From the NCBI GenBank assembly GCA_000733355.1, contig JNVV01000068.1:62001-126000 (forward strand): a DNA stretch of 64,000 nt. Reading direction: 5' to 3'. Origin of the DNA: Falciphora oryzae. Lineage: Eukaryota; Ascomycota; Sordariomycetes; Magnaporthales; Magnaporthaceae. Under the pieces are notes generated by a model. The model was not told the origin of the DNA and did not search any database. It saw nothing but the letters and a program-made list of their open reading frames with translations. Made by a program: the position numbers and the translations under genes. How positions within the stretch are numbered: the stretch's first letter is position 1; each line of letters begins with the position of its first letter. Positions 10,501-24,767 of the stretch are shown here, piece by piece.

Positions 10501-12066
10501 ATGGCGTGCGACTTTTTATCTTCGTCCGGCCCGCCCGAGCTGATCCTCCATATTTTGACGAGCTGCGAATCGACCGGTGATGTTCTTGCCCTTGCGAGGA
10601 CTTGTCGATACGTCCACGACGTCTAGCTGGAAAGGGCCGCAGCCGTACTCTGGTCCCGCTTCCTGCGCAAAAAGCCCGAATTCGAGGATGCGCTGATCGC
10701 GGTGAGCCCCTATGCCCCATCCCGGTGGGTGCGTTCAATCATGCGCAGATGCTGATTTTGCCCTCTCCGGCTCCAAGGCTCGGCTCACAAGCCTGGTCGT
10801 CGAGGCCGAGACCAAAGATGAGCTGCCGCCCATGGCCGTGTCGCCGGGCCTGTTCAGCGGTCGCCGCCGAGCCCCCACGCTCGAGGAGCTGAAGGCGGCC
10901 GCTGCCTTGTGCCGCGTCGGCCGCGGCCTGGCCGTTGGCTTGATTTTCGAAAACGGCTCGAGATTCCCCTTTGAGACAGATGAGCATGGAGCATGTAGGC
11001 CCGAAGACCGCGCTCAAATAGAATGAGAAGCTCGCGTCGTCAAAACCTTTCTTAAGCTTTTGATCTGCGGCGCGGCGCTGACGGGGGCTTACAACGAGCC
11101 GCTCTTCCAGGTCAGATCGAGCAGCGACCCGGATTTAAGGAGTCTCGTGGATTCTCTTGGTGATTGTGACCCACCGTTCGCCAACTGGAATTCCTCGAGC
11201 GCTTTGCCGTTTGCAACATGCAAGCAACCCCCGAGGCGGAAGAGGCCGTTTTCGGCACCCTTGGCGACTGGCTTCTCGGCAGCATCCTATCCGACTCCGA
11301 AGCGAGGGCAGAAATGGAAAAACGGTTCGAGGGAGGCTACGGCCGAGCATCATACTGCAAATATGGCCGAGAGCTCTCGCCGTGTCCCGTAAAGCTGGCG
11401 GCGGATGAAAGCACCAGCCACTCGGACGCCCATCTCGTCGTGTGGGAGATCATGAAAATGATATGGGTATACGAGCATTTCATCCGCTTGGTATGTCCTC
11501 GCCGCTACGCACGCGATTTCGTCGAAATCGACCAAGGCCCTCTTCAAAAGGCCGTAGCCGTCTTTCCTGGGGTATTCAAAGGCGAAAGGCTGACCCCGAT
11601 CGAGAGTACTTTTCGGTGGCAATCAGATACCTTCGTGAATGACTCTGTTGTCCCACACGACCACGACTATTCCGTTTCGGGCGTGTACGATCGCACTCGC
11701 AACCTTGGGTGCTGGGCAGCTGCTGTTTCGGTCTTTTTCAGCTGGATTCACGAAAGTTCTGGGCGGCCGAATGTCATCGGGGAGACCAACGACCCAACCG
11801 CGCCTTTGAGACTTAGGTTTTTCGAGCATTTCCTTCGGTATCGGTGCGGGCTTCGATTCAGTGATGACGCATTCCACCAGGACGAGTACGGCAACAACTA
11901 CCATAAGTTCGCTAACAACACCGCCATCTTCGATAATGACGAAGAAGGGAATGAGGGCTGGTGTGGCGAGCACAACGGGATCGAATACACCTCCTTCCTC
12001 GATGGCTCCGAGTTACTTAGCAGCTTCGAACCGGCCCCGGCCCGCATCTATCAAAATTGGGCCTAG
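10501..12066 (+). pseudogene. F-box protein gene with two stops and frame changes
   Basis: The ATG at 10501 opens an F-box-like segment (PPELILHILTSC...VLALARTCRYVHDV), which is cut by TAG at 10624-10626. The same frame then continues LERAAAVLWSRFLRKKPEFE, so the TAG most simply replaces TGG (Trp). A GTGAGC donor at 10702 fits an intron, but the next coding stretch (LTSLVVEAETKDELPP...LEELKAAAALCRVGRGL) is out of phase with it. A second stop, TGA at 11024-11026, interrupts RAQIE...EARVVKTFLKLLICGAAL, where CGA is the likely ancestor. The frame shifts again near 11185, after which 283 codons are open to TAG at 12064-12066. F-box proteins recruit substrates to SCF ubiquitin ligases. The long 3' ORF could still be translated from the ATG at 11218, without the F-box. 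Confidence 0.65.
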
Positions 12067-12270
12067 GGTGAAAAGGGGGGCGTTCCAATTCGGTCTTAGC
12101 TGGTTTGACTAGGGGAGAGCGGACTGTGCCGTATATTCCTGTGCCATGGCCGTATGTCTTGGGGGTCTGAGAAAGCTTGGCCAATAGTCTGCGTGCTGCA
12201 TTCTCGGGCCTGAATAGGGGAGAGGTCCTCTGATGGTCTAAAAATACTAGCAATTTTATGCTCTACAGGG

Positions 12271-13323
12271 CTATTTCTTAACTGCAACAACAAACAGCCT
12301 AGGATACCGCAGCAGCACTTTACCATCGGCCAGCGGCGGGTAAACCTCGGCGAGCCTCTCCTCGTATGCCTTGAGAAACGCATCCCTCGCGCCGCCCTGC
12401 TCGGGGATCAGGTTGACGTACGGCTGCAGCCCCGTGCCCCTGACCCACTCGACGATGTCGCGCGGGCCCGGTAGGACGTGCTGGTAGATGGTCTTCCAGA
12501 TGTCAACGCTCGAGCAGTGCGGGATCAGCGCGTCGTAGATCTCCTCGGGTGACTCGATCGCGTCCAGGTCCGGGCGCTCCGGGTCGTCGGTGTCCTCGAG
12601 GCCGGTCCGGCCGGGCGGGTGCGCCGCGAAGGTGGCCGACCAGGGCCGCCCGGCCCGCAGGGCGACCTCGCGCATTGCGGCGTGCGACGGCTCGTCGCGG
12701 TTGTCCGGGACCTGGAAGGCGAAGACGCCGCCCGGCGCCTGGGTCCGCATCAGCCGGGCCACAGTGCGGATGCGGTCGCGGCGGCGCAGCCAGTGCAGGA
12801 CGGCGTTGCTGAAGAAGAGGTCCACGGGCCGGCCATCGTGGGTGGGGAGCTGGTCCGGCGACCAGGCCAGCAGGTCGGCCTGGTGGAAGTCGACGGCGGC
12901 GGGCCCGTCCCGCATGGAGGGCTGGGCGCGGGCGCGGGCGACCATGTCCGGGGACGAATCGATGCCCGAGATGCGGGCGTCGGGGAAGTGGGCGCGCAGC
13001 ACGGCGGTCGAGTTGCCCGGCCCGCAGCCCAAGTCGACGATGCGCGCGCCCGAAGAGGGGATGGCTGAGGACGGCAGCTGGGCCACCAGGTCGTGCACGG
13101 GGCGTGTGCGCTGCGTGTGGAACTTGAGGTACTGCGACGCCGACCAGTCGCCCTCCTTGGCGGCAGTCGTTGCGTCTCGAGACGCGGCGCCCTGGTCGGT
13201 GGACATCCTGCGTACAGCCGTGTGAAGCGGTACACAACGAATAGGGGCCTCCCAACGAATAGCAGAGCGAGGACTCGATAGATGAAGAGGAGGACGAAGT
13301 CGCCCGAGTGTGGCTGACGCCAT
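12271..13323 (-). CDS. SAM-dependent methyltransferase, trans-aconitate 2-methyltransferase-like
   Basis: A single exon of 350 residues from ATG 13323; 13206 (MSTDQG) would give 311. Motif I is IVDLGCGPGNST, followed by the acidic GIDSSPDM loop, DLLAW, then LFFSNAVLHWL and GGVFAFQVPDN. The C-terminal half has the signature IWKTIYQHVL...IVEWVRGTGLQPYV of Tam/Tmt1 enzymes, which methylate a carboxylate of trans-aconitate and related acids using SAM. The 39 residues before MSTDQG are Arg/Ser-rich with almost no acidic residues, like a mitochondrial presequence. That would place the enzyme near aconitase, the source of trans-aconitate, but is inference. The frame is open a further 22 codons upstream to 13389. 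Fold and family are well supported; the substrate is not proven. Confidence 0.85.
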   Translation of the reverse strand: MASATLGRLRPPLHLSSPRSAIRWEAPIRCVPLHTAVRRMSTDQGAASRDATTAAKEGDWSASQYLKFHTQRTRPVHDLVAQLPSSAIPSSGARIVDLGCGPGNSTAVLRAHFPDARISGIDSSPDMVARARAQPSMRDGPAAVDFHQADLLAWSPDQLPTHDGRPVDLFFSNAVLHWLRRRDRIRTVARLMRTQAPGGVFAFQVPDNRDEPSHAAMREVALRAGRPWSATFAAHPPGRTGLEDTDDPERPDLDAIESPEEIYDALIPHCSSVDIWKTIYQHVLPGPRDIVEWVRGTGLQPYVNLIPEQGGARDAFLKAYEERLAEVYPPLADGKVLLRYPRLFVVAVKK

Positions 13324-14035
13324 GTCGCGACTGGTGAGAAATTCTTCGAAAGAAGGAACGAGCTGCGAGACGACTACTTCGAGGAGCACCTGTCAAAGAA
13401 CAAGGCAAAAAGGAATGTTTCTTGATAGGAGTCTGCTCTGACGAGGCTGGGTCGCTGGCACAAGAAGAAGCGTGGGTTTTTGTTGTCGACCTTAGGATCG
13501 AACGGCAGCATGCTGCCGAGTCAAACCCGACTCCTCCGCCCGGAGCCGAGGGCAAGGCCGCGCGCTCAAGGGCTGCTCCGAAAGCGTGGGGCCCCTCATC
13601 GAGGTCGGCTTACCTCTCTCCACTGTTAGCTCCGAGGAGTTTAGGATCGACTGGCAAAGACACCACACTCCCGATGGGTAGACTGTAATAAGAGCAAGCT
13701 GCTACTTTCTATCGTCATGCAATCATTGGTGGGCTGCACAACAGATTTTAGAAACTCCCAGCTTATCCAGAGCCGCCCAGCCATCACGACTTCTTCCACT
13801 TTCCGCTCAAGAAAACGAAGCGCTTCCGCCCGCACCACGTTTGATATTGCCTACAACCAATTAATTACAAGGCTTGTATTCCCCTCTCTTCTGCAACTGA
13901 TCCTGTGTCCCACAACCAACGAAGCACGACTCCCTTCCCTTTATCCTCCTCTTTTTAATTCCAACATTCTCCCCTGCATCTCCAATCTTATTATCATCTT
14001 CCTGCCGCACTCTTCCCCAACGTAAAGCCATCGCC
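13324..14035. other. Intergenic region
   Basis: Holds the upstream region of the methyltransferase gene and the 3' flank of the broken membrane-protein gene. The stretch 13690-14030 is AT-richer and pyrimidine-rich. No gene seen. Confidence 0.55.
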
Positions 14036-15349
14036 TCAGCACAATCTGCCCGCCAGCCTGTTCAGATACGCGGGAATAGCCGGTTCGAGGCGCGCAGCCG
14101 CATCGGCAACCACCAGGGAGCCCGCAAAGTGATAGCAGGTCCTGGACAGCCCGGGCTCCACACCACCAAACAGACAAGCCGCCAGCGTCCCGAAGTAGGG
14201 CCTCCCAGCGCTGACGTTGAAGAACGTACCGAAGCGGCTGTTAGCGCCGGGACCAGGCATGCCCACGCCGCGGAGGCCCAGCGCCAGCGTGCTGGCCGGC
14301 AGGCCCGTGGGCCTGTCGATCGGGTCTGAGGGGTCCGCGTGGTCAGCCGGTCGCCAGTAGATGCAGTGGAACGCCAGGGTCGACCAGAACCAGGACGCTA
14401 GTTCTCGAGACAGAGGCGGGGCCGACCCGGCCCGGGCTCGGCCGAAAAGCAGAGCGGCGCACGCTGAAAGTTTCTCCGGCATGGACCGGGGAACCGCGGG
14501 GATAGAAAGCCAGCAGCGGACAAGCCAGCCTACGGTGACGAGGCCGAGCTGCGGGACGAGGCTCGCCATGAACCCAATGGCGGAGTGGGTGGAGGTGAGC
14601 CTCCTGCAATGTCGCTGGACGAAAGCGAGCGACCGCCGCTTGGCTTTTGGCGACAGGAGCGTCCAGAAGACAGCGGCTGGCAGGGCCCATCCAAGAACGC
14701 CGCGTACAACGCGTGCGGGCCCCATCTCTATCATGCTGTAGAACCAGCCGCGAGGCCGTGGCAGTCCGCTAAGTTCCCAGTACTCGTCGTAAACAGGCAG
14801 GATCATGTCCATCCCGTACAAGGTGACGACCCCTACGACCACACGCTCTGCGCGGCCTGGCGCCCAGTCGACCACAGATTGGATATTCCCCTGATTATGG
14901 CAAGTTAGTGCTAATACTGCGCACAGAAACTCAAGATATCGGAAGAAGCACAAGCTCAGATTTACCATATTGTTGAGAACGCCCAAACTACCTATCGAAC
15001 CGAGATTCGGGAGATCTTGGCCAGGATGCGGAAAGAACCCCGTGAGCTTTCTAGCTTCACAAGATATATCAAGAAGGGGAGAGAGATAGGTTGATATCTT
15101 TTAAGCTGTTTGGGCTTGAAGAAAAAAAAAAAAAGGTATCTCCAAAATGTGATTTCTGGTTTCGACTTCGATAGCGTGCATGGTGCTTATTTGATCCTAG
15201 GGCTATCGGCTTGGCTTTAATAGTGTACCAGCCCTGAGAAGCTTTTGAACTACGTGGTTCCAAAAAGTGTTGTCTCAAAGGCTCAAAGTATCTGGCGGGA
15301 AGTCCCGGAGCCACTCGGGCCGCCACATCTCCCAGCCAATGGCAGCCAT
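14036..15349 (-). pseudogene. Multi-pass membrane-protein gene with stops in its first exons
   Basis: The 3' part, 14036-14890, is an intact frame rich in hydrophobic segments (GVVTLYGMDMILPVYDEYWE, VLGWALPAAVFWTLL, MASLVPQLGLVTVGWLV). An intron at 14891-14965 (GTAAAT, CTAAC branch, ATCAG) leads to an upstream exon with LTGFFPHPGQDLPNLGSIGS. Further upstream the start is best read as ATG 15349 (MAAIGWEMWRPEWLRDFPPD). This exon is cut by TGA at 15275-15277, after which the same frame continues DNTFWNHVVQKLLRAG, so CGA-to-TGA is likely. The next intron (15106-15228, with 13 sense T) joins to a frame with TAA at 15101-15103, where CAA is a plausible ancestor. I do not recognise the family; WRPEW plus several helices suggests an integral membrane enzyme or transporter. 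A shorter functional product from the 3' exon cannot be excluded. Confidence 0.5.
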
Positions 15350-16062
15350 CCATTTTGCATCTGAACGGCTCAGACATTAGACAATATGCTAGGGCATGTG
15401 TGGGCTCGGAACACTAGACTAGTACTCGTGGTAGGAAGCAATGATATGAACGCACTTGCGTGGGTAATTACCCGGTGGTGTTGCTCTTTGCGCCGTCCGG
15501 TGTACAATATCACCCCTGAAAGTTGCATAGAAACCTACCCACGTCATAAATCCCCGAGAAAATTGTTGTGTTATACTCGAATTCGGTTCCGAGAAATCGC
15601 TGTTTCTTTTGATCATGTCAAAATCACTGCTTCTTTTCCCCTACGAGAGCCTGTTTATCCTGCCAATTACGGACTTTGACACCGGGTTCCTCGCCAAGGG
15701 GGCATTGTGGAGCTCGAAGCACACGCGACTCTACCCTGATTGGCGACAAGGACGTCAGGGGCGTTCAAACTACAGCATCATCGTCGGCAAATGGAAATAT
15801 TGCCCAAGTTTGAACAAGGACACGATCAAAGCATGCGGCATTGGGATGACCAAGTTTGAACTAACTTTATGTATTTAGGACAAAGAAAAAAAAAACTATC
15901 CTCTCAATACCGGTGCCTGGAGTGTCGTGCGTCGTCTAGTCTATACTCTTAAAAGTCTATGGTCCTCGTGGGTAAGATGTAGGAGAGGAACTGGCTTTCA
16001 GTTTGATGCAGTTCTGTACGTGAAGATTGTAGCAGGCGTGAGCCAAGGTCGGGTCGATCCCT
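15350..16062. other. Intergenic region
   Basis: AT-rich; contains only short ORFs with no recognisable content and a 9-A run near 15885. It includes the 3' flank of the small membrane-protein gene. Confidence 0.55.
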
Positions 16063-16344
16063 TCAGTGGCGAGCAAAGTACTGGGACCACCAGCTCTTGT
16101 GCTCGCCCTGCATGTGCTGCGCGAGCTCGCGGCTGACGCGCTCCTGCATGGCCTGGCCCTCCTGCCTCGTGATGACGCGGCCGCCGCTGACGGCGCCGAG
16201 GACCTTGAGGTGCTCCTTCTTGAGCTCCTCGAAGCTGGCGTCCAGCTCCTTGTGCCACGGGTACAGGACGAAGACCTGGAAGCCGAGGGCGGAGCTGGCG
16301 ACCGCGAAGTTGGTCATGGAGATGAGGCGCGTGATGAAGACCAT
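16063..16344 (-). CDS. Small single-helix membrane protein, 93 residues
   Basis: A single exon. The product is MVFITRLISMTNFAVASSALG... with a hydrophobic stretch at about residues 8-29 that ends at YPWHKELD. It is followed by a charged helix (FEELKKEHLKVLGAV), a second amphipathic helix (QEGQAMQERVSRELAQHMQ) and an aromatic tail (SWWSQYFARH). The N-terminal region has one Arg and no acid before the helix, which suits a mitochondrial inner-membrane or signal-anchor protein. Strong third-position GC supports real coding. The frame extends upstream, but the PPPAAKM context suggests 16344 as the start. I cannot name the family; the mitochondrial location is inference. Confidence 0.6.
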   Translation of the reverse strand: MVFITRLISMTNFAVASSALGFQVFVLYPWHKELDASFEELKKEHLKVLGAVSGGRVITRQEGQAMQERVSRELAQHMQGEHKSWWSQYFARH

Positions 16345-17000
16345 CTTGGCGGCGGGTGGTGGGCGGGTTTGGATCCGAAGTGGGATGTGATTAGGTCGGT
16401 TTGGTGTTTCCAAGACCGAAGCGATCCCGTGATCTGCGACTGGCGCGCGTTGCGGTTTGTCTCTGTTCAGGTACGGGAGGTTGTCAGTCCAAGCCGAGCA
16501 GCCACCGAGAACGCCCAAGAGCCGCACCATCGATGATGTACGAGGCAGTGAAACATTTGAGGAACCATACCGGCAGGGTTTGTAGTTCTTGGTCGGGAAG
16601 GGCGATACCCGGTCCGGTCCGATGTCGCACCTGGCTGAAGGCTAGGGGGCGTGGGCTTCCAGGGGAGGGGCGTGAGCCTTGGGGGTCTTGCGTAAGGGCG
16701 AGCGAAGCTTGGGGGGCAGGAGAACGGGACTGCGGTTCAGTCGGGCGGTATCGGAAAAACGACGACAGACATTCCAGGCTCCAGCGGCACGAAGGAAAAA
16801 ACAACGATGGGAAAACAAGGAGGGAAAGGAGAGAGAGAAACGACAGGCAGACGACGGGCAGTCCGTCCTGTTTTTATTCATTTTCAAAAAAAAATCCAGT
16901 CCCGGGCGGGCGTCCAAAGGGATCCAACGTCGGCGCTTGTCAGAAAGTTCTTGGAGTGGGTCCACCTTCCATTTTGGTGCAACGCTGGAATCCCAGCAAG

Positions 17001-17022
17001 AAAAAAAAAAAAAAAAAAAAAA
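17001..17022 (+). repeat. Poly(A) tract, 22 bases
   Basis: A homopolymer A run, followed at 17036-17045 by a shorter A run. Intergenic. Confidence 0.8.
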
Positions 17023-17438
17023 GAGAGGAATCCATAAAAAAAAAAGACCGCTGCCGGTTCTTCACCGGGCGCGGCGTGGACAGCGAAACGGGGGCAGCTC
17101 GCTCTCTTTGCATGTGAGACGGCACCTCTTGCGGCCTAATCGAGGCCCTGTGTCGTCAAAAACAGGGGCAGCACGGGCAAAAGGGTGGTGGGTCCCAACT
17201 TCGAGACTGCCAGGGATGACTTGGGCGTGAGAGTTATGAAATCACGCCACTCCAGCGCCCTCACCCTCGTTAGATGGGGGAAAAGTGGGGGCGGCTTCGA
17301 TGACTAGTGACCCTGACAGTGCCGGCGGCAGCAAGGGTGAGCGAGGGTGAAGGGGGTGTCCTTGACTAAAACACTTTGGGCACCGGCCGAATTTGTGAGG
17401 GCGCGTGCCTTGTTCTTCGCTTGATGACTGGAACTGGG

Positions 17439-17466
<28 letters not shown>
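17439..17466 (+). repeat. Poly(A) tract, 28 bases
   Basis: The longest homopolymer in the window, in the intergenic region about 510 bp before the carbonic anhydrase start. Confidence 0.8.
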
Positions 17467-17471
<5 letters not shown>

Positions 17472-17979
17472 ACTTGCGGGGGAACGGGGGAACCGGACGC
17501 GGTGGAGAAGAAAAAGGAAAGGGGAATTCCTGCTTCATCCTCCTCAAAACCGTCTCCGTGGTCCGTGCCAGACCGACGATGGTCTCAGGATTGCCGTTTT
17601 CCCTGAACATTCCCATCCCTCTGGCCTTGGTCCAGCGATAGCGTCGATAACGGCGAGCACGCACGCACACCTCACCTCCTCGTGAGATCAAGAGACATAT
17701 AAACACGGCGAGCCGGCTGACGGGGGACACCAAGGGAGCGCCGAGACACCGAATCTTCAAACTCCACCCACCCCCAAGAACCGAAGCCTTCCTTGGCACC
17801 GCCCATCCACGCCGCCCTTCTGACCGAGCCGACAGTAGCCCGCGCCCAACACCAGTCCAGAACGACGGCGCCGCGCGCCAAAAACAAGAAACCAACACAC
17901 GCCCCAAGAAGAAGCCTCGGCTCGGCGCCAGAGCACACTACGCTACACCTACTAAACACATAGACACACATAACCAACA

Positions 17980-18656
17980 ATGGGCGTCAGGGACACGGCT
18001 CCGCGGCCGGGCTACAGCGTGGTGCCGTGCCCGCCGAACCTGATCCCGCACTACGTGGGGCCCAAGCAGGAGGTGCTCTGGATCGGCTGCTCCGACAGCG
18101 GGTTCGAGGAGACGACGGTGCTGGACATTCCGCTCGAGGAGAGCATCGTGCTGCGCGACGTCGCCAACATGGCCCTGCCCGAGGACCTGGCCGCCGCCAG
18201 CATGATGCAGTACGCCGTCGACGTCCTGCGCGTGCGCCACATCGTCATCTGCGGCCACTACGAGTGCGGCATCGTCAAGGCCTCGGACACGTGGAAGGGG
18301 CTCAAGGGGCCGTGGTTCCAGTAAGATTTTTTTTTGTCGTCTCTCTGGGTACTCGTGTGCCATGCTATTTTAGAAACATGCTCTAACTTGCAAACCACCA
18401 ACAAAACAGCAAGCTAGAGGAGCTCAGGAGCATCAGCAACCCGGCATTACAGGCGGTCGACGGCGAGCACCGCGACGGGCGCTTCGTCGAGCTCAACGTG
18501 CTCGAGCAGATGAAGCGCGTTCACGACTTCCCCGAGGTCAAGGCCGCCGCCGCCGAGAGGGGCCTGCAGGTCCACGGCATCGTCTACAGCCGGACCTGGA
18601 ACAAGGCCATCCAGCTGATCCCGGACGGGCAGGATGCCGACTGGCTGCACAGGTGA
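17980..18656 (+). CDS. Beta-carbonic anhydrase-like protein with altered active-site motif
   Basis: Exons 17980-18320 and 18410-18656; the 89-nt intron is GTAAGA...AACAG with a 9-T run. The product has 195 residues. Beta-CA zinc ligands are visible: Cys37 in the C-S-D-S motif, and His93 and Cys96 in GHYECG. LRDVANMA and the helix with QYAVDVL also match the family. Canonical enzymes have CxDSR, where Asp-Arg form the catalytic dyad that exposes the zinc to water. Here Asp39 is kept but the next key residue is Gly41 instead of Arg. The usual reaction is CO2 hydration to bicarbonate. Without the Arg, activity may be reduced or the zinc may be capped. No targeting signal is obvious, so a cytosolic location is likely. 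A short DWLHR C-terminus follows the last helix. Confidence 0.85.
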
Positions 18657-20525
18657 TATATCCGGAGGGGGGTAAATCCCAACAACAAAGGCAAAAAGGA
18701 AGAAAGAAGAAGGAGAAGCAAAAAGCCCAGTTGCAAACGAATCACACGAATTACAGCGGAAAGGGCGCATGTGCGGCCCGCGGAAGCCGCAAGCCTGGCC
18801 TGGGGCCGACAAACTGGACATGGACGGTCAACGGGACGTCACCGCAAGAGGGGATTACAGCGAGCATGCGGTGTGTATGTGTGTACGTGTCTATGTGCAG
18901 ATAGCCGGGACCCTCAAGAAGCCAAGATCAACAAACAGTCACAAGAATCGTGATGCCTGTCATGCCCGCTTGTTTTCCCTTTCTCGTCTGCCCTCTCCCT
19001 CATTGTTAGTTGCCGAGCGAGTGCGGGCGGGCTTTTAGTGCGAGCGCACTCTGCCTTGCCACGGTGTCAAGGTTTTGTTTGTCACTGCCGTTGGATTCCG
19101 CCTTCACCCCCGGGAGGGAGAGAAACTACCTACCTAATAAAAAAAAAGAAGAAAAACCGGGGCCCGGCTATCAACAGATGACCACCCGGAATGCAACAAC
19201 TCGGGAGCAGTGCATGCATACAGGTGAGAGGCCTCCTACCTGTACCTAAGCCACGACAAGACGACGGCGCAACGGGCAACGAATGCCGTCGAACGCCCGA
19301 ACAAACACACCTCTCTCCTCCAGCCCAGACGCCCCCCACCCAGCCAGCGTGCCGCTCGATTCGAGAAAAAAAGCATCGGAAATAAACCTCCCAATTGATC
19401 GAATTCGTCGACTTGCCCCGGCAGCAAAAGCGGGAAGCTCCACATTGGAGGGAGGCCTGGCTGGGCCCTTGGGCGGAAAAGTCGTATGACTTTTTTGGCG
19501 CAGAGTTGCAGCGCCTTCAGCGGTAGCCACGGGGCGGGGATACCGATGTCATCGCGGCGGGCTTTCTTCTGCAGCCTAGGGGGACATGATCCCTGCATCC
19601 CACGCGAGCAAGAGGAAACCACACTCCCAGCCTGCCTGCCTGTTTGGACGAAAATGCGCCCGCCCGCTGCAGCCTGTTTCTCATGCTTGCTTGCCCGCCT
19701 TTTTGGTCGGGTATGTTCATTTTATTTTATTTTATCCCAAAAAATTTTGTCTTATTTTTATGTTATTTTTCCTTTTTTGTTTTAGCCCCTCCTCCCTCTT
19801 CCTTTCGGTTCGCCGTCCATCTGCCACCTCCACCCGAGGTTAATCGAATGCCAAGTCCGGAGCGAGCGGTCGTCGCGTCCCGGTTGTAGACTACGAGTTC
19901 AAAGAGGGAAGACCGTGGCAGCACACCCTTCCTGCCCACGGGGAATCACCTCCCATGCTGACTGGCCGCCGCTCGCGAACCCTCGACTTGACTTCAAGGC
20001 AATATGGGCGCTCGAATAAGTGAACGAGTACGCGAGTTCGCCCATTTCTGCCGGCAGTAACGCGAGTGGAATGGCTGCCCGGAAATTCCGCCAGTTGCGT
20101 TCGTCGGCAAGCCCCTGTCATCCGGAAGAAGCCGGCTTGCAATCGGAAGCGAGCCGAACATCGCGAAAAAGGGGCCGTGATCCACCGACATCGGAGCCCG
20201 ACTCTGGAGTTGGGGAAGCCGCTGACAGAATTACGGATACGTACAACATCACACCGTCACAGTTCAGCTAAGTGTTCCGGTGGAAGTGCTCATAGAAACA
20301 AAGTATGACTACCCCTCCCTGCGCACACGCATGGACTAGGTGGTTGAGTAGGTAATAGCACTCCCAAAACCCTTGGCGCCAACATCATCTCTCTAATCAT
20401 TTACTCAACTTCCAGCTTCTTTTTTTTTTTACACATGCATTTCTTGCTTCTTTTGGTTCTCTCAGTCATCAAAGCCGACACTTCGAGGCCGACTCCGGGC
20501 TGCCCGGCCCACCGCTCCATAATCT
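18657..20525. other. Intergenic region
   Basis: Between the carbonic anhydrase and the isomerase, whose 3' ends converge. Has a CT-rich stretch, an A/T-rich low-complexity patch near 19720-19790 and a 12-T run near 20419 in the isomerase 3' flank. No supportable gene. Confidence 0.6.

Positions 20526-24767
<4,242 letters not shown>

Larger units (their letters stand above)
16345..17979. other. Long upstream region of the carbonic anhydrase gene
   Basis: Contains two long A-runs (17001-17022, 17439-17466) and, at 17640-17979, a C/A-rich leader typical of a fungal 5' UTR ending ACCAACA just before the ATG. ORFs of up to 238 codons cross the A-runs as poly-Lys or poly-Phe and are not credible genes. 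Confidence 0.6.

Noticed and set aside
16401..17230. Plus-strand ORFs of 183-238 codons
   Set aside because: They translate the long A-runs as poly-lysine, overlap one another in different frames and lack any domain.
17242..17907. 221-codon minus-strand ORF
   Set aside because: Contains poly-Phe from the A-run at 17439 and lies in the leader of the carbonic anhydrase gene; no recognisable content.
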